From JBPYFK01 sp051984675 (lineage in GTDB: Bacteria; Actinomycetota; Actinomycetes; Mycobacteriales; Pseudonocardiaceae): a stretch of DNA of 9,176 nucleotides. The translations under genes were made by a program, and so were the position numbers. Under the pieces are notes generated by a model. That model did no database searches, was not told the DNA's origin, and saw nothing but the letters and a program-made list of their open reading frames with translations. The stretch is taken from NCBI GenBank assembly GCA_051984675.1, contig JBPYFK010000157.1, positions 1-9,176 of the forward strand, given 5' to 3'. Positions 6,219-9,176 of the stretch are shown in pieces (positions within the stretch are counted from its first letter, which is position 1; each line of letters starts with the position of its first letter).

Positions 6219-6755
6219 GTGTACCGCTGGGAGATCGTCCAGGCCGTCACCGCACAACGGGTCTTCGGCATCGTGCGAACCGGCACGGCGCAGGAGGCGT
6301 TCAACGCGGCCGAGGACGTGCTGGACGCCGTCGAGGTAGCGCTGACGACGCCGCGAGCGCTCACCGCCGTAACGCGCCTGGTCGAGGGCAGACCGGAAGC
6401 GCTGGTAGGCGCCGGAACGGTCCTGGACGGCGCCGACGCAGGCGCAGCGGTGGAGGCCGGCGCCCGGTGTCGCCACTGCACGGAAATGGTGCGAGCGCTG
6501 GAGGAGGGAGCGGACGCCCTCAAGCTGTTCCCCGCGTCGACCTTCGGTCCGTCCTGGCTGCGCGACGTCCGCGCGGCACTCCCGCAAGCACCGGTCATCC
6601 CCACTGGGGGCGCGACACTGGGCGACGCGCCCGAATGGATAACGGCGGGTGCCGTGGCCTGCGGGCTCGGCTCGGCGTTGACCGGCACCCAGGCCGCCAG
6701 CCGGCGGGTCTCCGCATTGCTGGAGCAGCTCGCGGTAACCCGCCGGCCTGGCTAG
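6219..6755 (+). CDS. eda: KDPG aldolase with internal in-frame gaps (possibly inactive)
   Basis: The family cleaves 2-keto-3-deoxy-6-phosphogluconate to pyruvate and glyceraldehyde-3-phosphate through a lysine Schiff base in a TIM barrel. Retained marks are the N-terminal YRWEIV, catalytic Glu39 in VEVALTT, VGAGTVLDG (63-71), the Schiff-base Lys102 in ALKLFPAS, and IPTGGATL. Length is 178 residues, against about 205-215 normally. Compared with E. coli Eda, some 25 residues are missing between Ala82 and Thr88, where the SPG and IPG strands should lie; CRHC occupies the gap. About four more residues seem lost before VEVALTT. Losing part of the barrel should harm activity, yet the frame is open. 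The GTG start has GGGAG 8 bases upstream. It is the last gene of the operon and would take the product of the KDG kinase. Confidence 0.78.
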   Translation: MYRWEIVQAVTAQRVFGIVRTGTAQEAFNAAEDVLDAVEVALTTPRALTAVTRLVEGRPEALVGAGTVLDGADAGAAVEAGARCRHCTEMVRALEEGADALKLFPASTFGPSWLRDVRAALPQAPVIPTGGATLGDAPEWITAGAVACGLGSALTGTQAASRRVSALLEQLAVTRRPG

Positions 6756-6772
6756 TCCTTCAAGTCAGGACT
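6754..6772. terminator. Weak bidirectional hairpin between convergent genes
   Basis: AGTCCT (6754-6759) and AGGACT (6767-6772) form a 6-base stem with a 7-base loop. It spans the stop codons of the converging aldolase and monooxygenase genes, which are only 9 bases apart. There is no U-tract and the stem is short, so this is a weak candidate for a shared terminator. Confidence 0.25.
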
Positions 6773-8303
6773 GCTGGGCGTATTCGATCTCGTAGTCGCT
6801 GGGGTGGTGGCGACGGGTGCGCTGCCAGTACGGCCAGGTGAATCCGGGCCAGATGGTGCGGTTGACGCCGTTGGCGTCGAGGTACCAGGACTGGCACCCA
6901 CCCTCCGACCACACCGCCCCGGACAGCCGCGACTGGATGTCGTTGTTGAAGGTGTCCTGCACGGACTGGCGGACGTCGAGTTGGCTGACCTCACCAGCCA
7001 CGACCGGTTTCAGGCAGGACAGCACGTAGTTGAGCTGGGACTCGATCATGAAGACGACCGAGTTGTGGCCCAACCCGGTGTTCGGCCCGAGCAGGAAGAA
7101 CAGGTTCGGGAACCCGGAAACGGTGATGCCCAGGTAGGCTTCCATGCCCTCGACCCAGGCGTCCTGCAGCTTCATCCCGTCGCGGCCGGTGATGGTCAGG
7201 TGATCGAACGCGTCGGTGACGTGGAACCCGGTGCCGTAGATGATCGCGTCCACCTCGTGTTCGCCGCCGTCGCCGGTGACCACCGAGTGCTCGCGAACCT
7301 CGCTGATCCCGCTGGTGTCCAGGTGGACGTGCGGCTGGTTCAGCGTCGGGTAGTAGTCGCTGGACAGCAGGATGCGTTTGCAGCCCATCGCGTAGTTCGG
7401 AGTGACGGCCTTGCGGACCTTCGGGTCATCGATCGTGCGGCGGATGTACCGCTTGGCCAGGTACTGGCTGGCCCGTTGCAGCGCACGGTTGCGCAGAACG
7501 GCCACCGAGCGGAGCTCCAACGTCCAGTAGATCGCCCACCGGGCCAGCCGCTGCAACCCGGGAACCCGCCGGAACGCCGTACGGACCCGCTTCGGGATCG
7601 GCCGGTCGGGCTTGGGCTGGATCCACGGCGGGGTGCGCTGGAACACCCGCACCTCCGATGCCTTCTTCGCGATCTGGGGGATGAACTGGATCGCGCTGGC
7701 CCCGGTACCGACCACCGCGACCCGCTTGCCGGTCAGGTCGTAGTCGTGGTTCCACTGCGCGGAGTGGAACACCTCGCCACCGAACCGCTCGATGCCCGGC
7801 AGTTCGGGGTAACTGGGCAGGTGCAGCGCCCCGAGCCCGGACACCAGCGCCTTGCCCACGTACTCGGTGCCCCCCGCGGTCGACACGTGCCAGCGGTGGG
7901 TGGACTCGTCGTACTCCGCGCCCGTGAACTCGACCCCGAAGTGCAGGTGCTCACGCAGCCCGTAGGCGTCCGCGCAGCGTTCCAGGTAATCCCAGATCTC
8001 CTGCTGCGGTGCGAACAACCGCGACCAGTCCGGGTTCTGTTCGAAGGAGAACGAGTACATCAGCGAGGGCACGTCACAGGCACAACCCGGGTAGGTGTTG
8101 TCCCGCCAGGTCCCGCCGAGCCGGGACGCCTTCTCCAGCACCACGAAGTCGTGAATACCGGCCTGCTTCAACCGGATCGCCATGCCCAACCCGGAGAACC
8201 CGGTACCGACGATCACGACGGACGCTTCGTGTCTTCCCGCTTGTCCTGATAGGTGGTCTTGCCCTGACCTCTGGGCCTGCTTGGGCCACGCCGCTCCAGC
8301 CAT
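6765..8303 (-). CDS. Flavin-containing (Baeyer-Villiger-type) monooxygenase
   Basis: This 512-residue protein is a class B flavoprotein monooxygenase using FAD and NADPH, typically inserting oxygen next to a ketone. The FAD site is VVIVGTGFSGLG (29-40). GGTWRDNTYPGCACD (63-77) is typical of Baeyer-Villiger enzymes. FGGEVFHSAQWN (174-185) matches the FxGxxxHxxxW fingerprint, with Asn instead of the usual Pro/Asp at the end. The NADPH site is VAVVGTGASAIQ (195-206). GPNTGLGHNSVVFMIESQ and the WYLDANGVNRTIWPGFTW end are also typical. ATG 8303 has AAGGAGG at an ideal distance. The first 28 residues are polar and precede the FAD fold. It follows the DUF4873 gene by 78 bases that contain the palindrome array at 8337-8379. 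The substrate is unknown; nothing ties it functionally to the sugar-acid island. Confidence 0.93.
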   Translation of the reverse strand: MAGAAWPKQAQRSGQDHLSGQAGRHEASVVIVGTGFSGLGMAIRLKQAGIHDFVVLEKASRLGGTWRDNTYPGCACDVPSLMYSFSFEQNPDWSRLFAPQQEIWDYLERCADAYGLREHLHFGVEFTGAEYDESTHRWHVSTAGGTEYVGKALVSGLGALHLPSYPELPGIERFGGEVFHSAQWNHDYDLTGKRVAVVGTGASAIQFIPQIAKKASEVRVFQRTPPWIQPKPDRPIPKRVRTAFRRVPGLQRLARWAIYWTLELRSVAVLRNRALQRASQYLAKRYIRRTIDDPKVRKAVTPNYAMGCKRILLSSDYYPTLNQPHVHLDTSGISEVREHSVVTGDGGEHEVDAIIYGTGFHVTDAFDHLTITGRDGMKLQDAWVEGMEAYLGITVSGFPNLFFLLGPNTGLGHNSVVFMIESQLNYVLSCLKPVVAGEVSQLDVRQSVQDTFNNDIQSRLSGAVWSEGGCQSWYLDANGVNRTIWPGFTWPYWQRTRRHHPSDYEIEYAQQS

Positions 8304-8336
8304 ACCGAACCTCCTTGTCCTGCCCCCGCCCTCGGC

Positions 8337-8379
8337 TTACTCGACGGTAAACTTACTATGAGTAGGTTACTCGCGGTAG
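8337..8379. promoter_or_regulatory. Tandem palindrome array upstream of the monooxygenase
   Basis: Three overlapping or adjacent palindromes fall in 43 bases: TTACT-CGAC-GGTAA (8337-8350, 4-base spacer), TTACT-ATG-AGTAG (8353-8365), and TTACT-CGC-GGTAG (8367-8379). The middle one extends to an imperfect 19-base dyad, AACTTACTATGAGTAGGTT (8350-8368). TTACT half-sites recur at 8337, 8353 and 8367, so they are 16 and 14 bases apart. The array lies 34-76 bases before the monooxygenase start codon, suited to a repressor such as a TetR-family protein. No such regulator gene is in the window, so the binder is unknown. Confidence 0.6.
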
Positions 8380-8381
8380 GG

Positions 8382-8810
8382 TTATTCGTCGTCGAGTTCG
8401 GTATGCACCGCGAAAGGCGGACGCCCCACACCGGTGATCCGGTAACGCCCCCAGGGGTCAGGGTCGGCCAGGGTTCCCACGGCCTCGCCGTGCGACGTGC
8501 GCAAGATCAGTTGCCGTTTGCGCCCACCAGCGACATCGGTGACCTGCTGATTCGCCGCGACACGGCCGTACCAGTGAAACCGGCCGTCGATCGGCTCGAA
8601 ATGCCCGCGAAGCACGACCTCGACCTCGATGGCGGCGCCGTCAGCACCGTCAGCGTCGCCGGGAACCAGTGTCGCCGGCCCTCGGTAGTCGTGTTCGTCG
8701 TGATCGTCATGTCCCGGGTTTTCCCGCGTCTGATGCCTGGCCTGCGCTCGACCCGCGCCCACGCCGCCTCCCGTCGCGACCGGTCCGCGCCGAACGGACC
8801 TCTCCGTCAT
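8382..8810 (-). CDS. DUF4873 domain protein
   Basis: This 142-residue protein has a recognisable DUF4873 domain over about residues 42-135: YRGPATLV, then VEVVLRGHFEPIDGRFHWYGRVAA, and near the end DPDPWGRYRITGVGRPPFAV. The family is small and of unknown function. In actinomycetes it is often adjacent or fused to flavin monooxygenases, which fits the downstream gene here. Residues 1-40 are low-complexity and polar, including HDDHDEHDY, and are probably disordered. ATG 8810 is the best start, with GGGTGG close by and AGAGAG further up, though neither is ideal. TTG 8831 lacks a ribosome site. GTG 8762 has GGAGG only 4 bases upstream and would remove 16 residues. It probably heads a two-gene unit with the monooxygenase. 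The stop is TAA. Confidence 0.82.
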   Translation of the reverse strand: MTERSVRRGPVATGGGVGAGRAQARHQTRENPGHDDHDEHDYRGPATLVPGDADGADGAAIEVEVVLRGHFEPIDGRFHWYGRVAANQQVTDVAGGRKRQLILRTSHGEAVGTLADPDPWGRYRITGVGRPPFAVHTELDDE

Positions 8811-8851
8811 CGCCACCCGCTCTCTTGACAACCGGGGGAGAGCGAAATCAT

Positions 8852-8882
8852 GCTACCCAAGGTAGCCGTTACTTCTGGTAAC
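8852..8882. promoter_or_regulatory. Paired palindromes upstream of the DUF4873 gene
   Basis: GCTACC-CAA-GGTAGC (8852-8866) is a perfect 15-base dyad with 6-base arms. GTTACT-TCT-GGTAAC (8868-8882) follows after one base, with perfect outer GTTAC/GTAAC arms. Both share the TACY-N3-RGTA layout of the array at 8337-8379. Their dyad centres are 16 bases apart. They lie 42-72 bases before the chosen DUF4873 start, so they probably control that gene. I see no clear -35/-10 pair on the minus strand here. Confidence 0.6.
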
Positions 8883-8914
8883 ACGCAATCGCGGCGGACC
8901 GGGTGGCCGGGTGT

Positions 8915-9070
8915 AGCCAGCTGGCGATGTTGCCGCGGACGCGGTATCTGGTGGATGCGAGTTCTTATACGAAGGTGGGTCGTATACGAACGTGGCCGGT
9001 TTCGGGCCGAGGATCTCGAAGCCGTCCGCACGGAGGCGGTGCGGGGGCACGGGAGGGGGTGTCGCGGTGA
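8915..9070 (+). pseudogene. Remnant of korA (2-oxoacid:ferredoxin oxidoreductase alpha subunit), 3' end
   Basis: Two frames together spell a KorA C-terminus. From 8915 to 8977 one frame gives SQLAMLPRTR followed by YLVDASSYTKV, close to the usual GQLAMLLR-KYLVDASSYTKV of actinobacterial KorA. From 9000 to 9053 a different frame gives FRAEDLEAVRTEAVRGHG, the expected continuation after an AG-x-PF linker. Between them lies an imperfect 17-base tandem repeat (8966-8982 and 8983-8999, 13 of 17 identical), and about 7 bases of the linker are missing, which explains the frame change. The first frame ends in TGA at 9068-9070, overlapping the korB GTG as GTGA, a relic of normal korA-korB coupling. 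Upstream of 8915 I see no KorA sequence, and that frame has TAA at 8879-8881. The rest of the gene (typically over 550 residues) is gone from here. Confidence 0.68.
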
Positions 9071-9176
9071 CCGCCGTCGATCTGGGACTGCCGGGCCTGG
9101 GCGGCTTGGACGGGGTGCCGACCACCGACGTGCCGCGGAAGGCCAAGGACTTCACCAGTGACCAGGAGGTGCGCTG
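9067..9176 (+). CDS. korB: 2-oxoacid:ferredoxin oxidoreductase beta subunit, N-terminus (partial)
   Basis: The first 36 codons of this gene are present before the window ends. They read as a short flexible leader (MTAVDLGLPGLGG...) followed by KDFTSDQEVR. In KorB that motif immediately precedes the W-C-P-G-C-G thiamine-diphosphate/iron-sulfur motif. KorB with KorA oxidises 2-oxoglutarate to succinyl-CoA using ferredoxin. The start is GTG, with a purine-rich GGGAGGGGG (9051-9059) about 8 bases upstream. It overlaps the stop codon left by the korA remnant. Whether korB is intact beyond the window, and where its alpha partner is encoded, cannot be seen. Confidence 0.85.
   Translation, partial: MTAVDLGLPGLGGLDGVPTTDVPRKAKDFTSDQEVR

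Noticed and set aside
6804..8249. 481-codon plus-strand open frame opposite the monooxygenase
   Set aside because: The minus-strand product has every Baeyer-Villiger motif. The plus-strand translation is a biased, Val/Arg/Gly-rich shadow.
8825..8853. Perfect TTGACA on the plus strand as a promoter for korB
   Set aside because: No acceptable -10 box lies 16-19 bases downstream, and the site is more than 200 bases from korB with the korA remnant between.
8850..9161. 103-codon plus-strand ORF upstream of and overlapping korB
   Set aside because: Only its middle resembles KorA; the beginning is unrelated and the end runs through korB in the wrong frame. It is better explained as part of the korA remnant than as a gene.

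Overview
This is a high-G+C window from an actinomycete. Good internal markers are the C-terminus of an actinobacterial-type cytochrome c oxidase subunit I, frequent GTG starts, a rare TTA leucine codon, a DUF4873 gene and the start of a KorB-type 2-oxoacid:ferredoxin oxidoreductase subunit. The style fits Pseudonocardiales, but the genus cannot be fixed from sequence alone.

Layout. (1) Bases 1-280 hold the end of ctaD (+). (2) Bases 292-2518 hold a minus-strand operon read in the order sugar kinase (KDG-kinase type), IclR regulator, RidA-family deaminase. All three genes overlap by a few bases (ATGA and TGATG). (3) Bases 2519-2613 are a short, AT-rich divergent control region packed with TGCAAT/ATTGCA half-sites. 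(4) Bases 2614-6755 hold a plus-strand operon: a fold-type III PLP D-amino-acid dehydratase, an N-acyl-D-amino-acid deacylase, a GntP-family permease and a KDPG aldolase. (5) A convergent minus-strand block (8810 to 6765) encodes a small DUF4873 protein and a Baeyer-Villiger-type flavin monooxygenase. Both have arrays of a TACY-N3-RGTA palindrome at their 5' ends. (6) Bases 8915-9066 hold a decayed tail of korA, followed by the first 36 codons of korB (9067 to the window end).

Regions 2-4 read as one catabolic island under one local regulator. My preferred reconstruction is: uptake of a sugar acid (GntP); removal of an N-acyl group from a D-configured amino acid (D-aminoacylase); dehydrative deamination (D-serine-dehydratase-like enzyme, with RidA hydrolysing the enamine/imine); phosphorylation of 2-keto-3-deoxygluconate; and cleavage of KDPG to pyruvate and glyceraldehyde-3-phosphate. 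D-glucosaminate is itself a 2R (D) beta-hydroxy amino acid whose dehydration gives 2-keto-3-deoxygluconate. N-acetyl-D-glucosaminate, the oxidised form of GlcNAc released from oxidised chitin, would therefore explain every gene. This is inference.

The last two genes of the plus operon look damaged. The permease is about 194 residues instead of roughly 450, with its middle missing. The KDPG aldolase lacks about 30 residues across one or more in-frame gaps. Together with the korA remnant, this suggests ongoing gene loss in the window, or an assembly problem that read mapping should settle.
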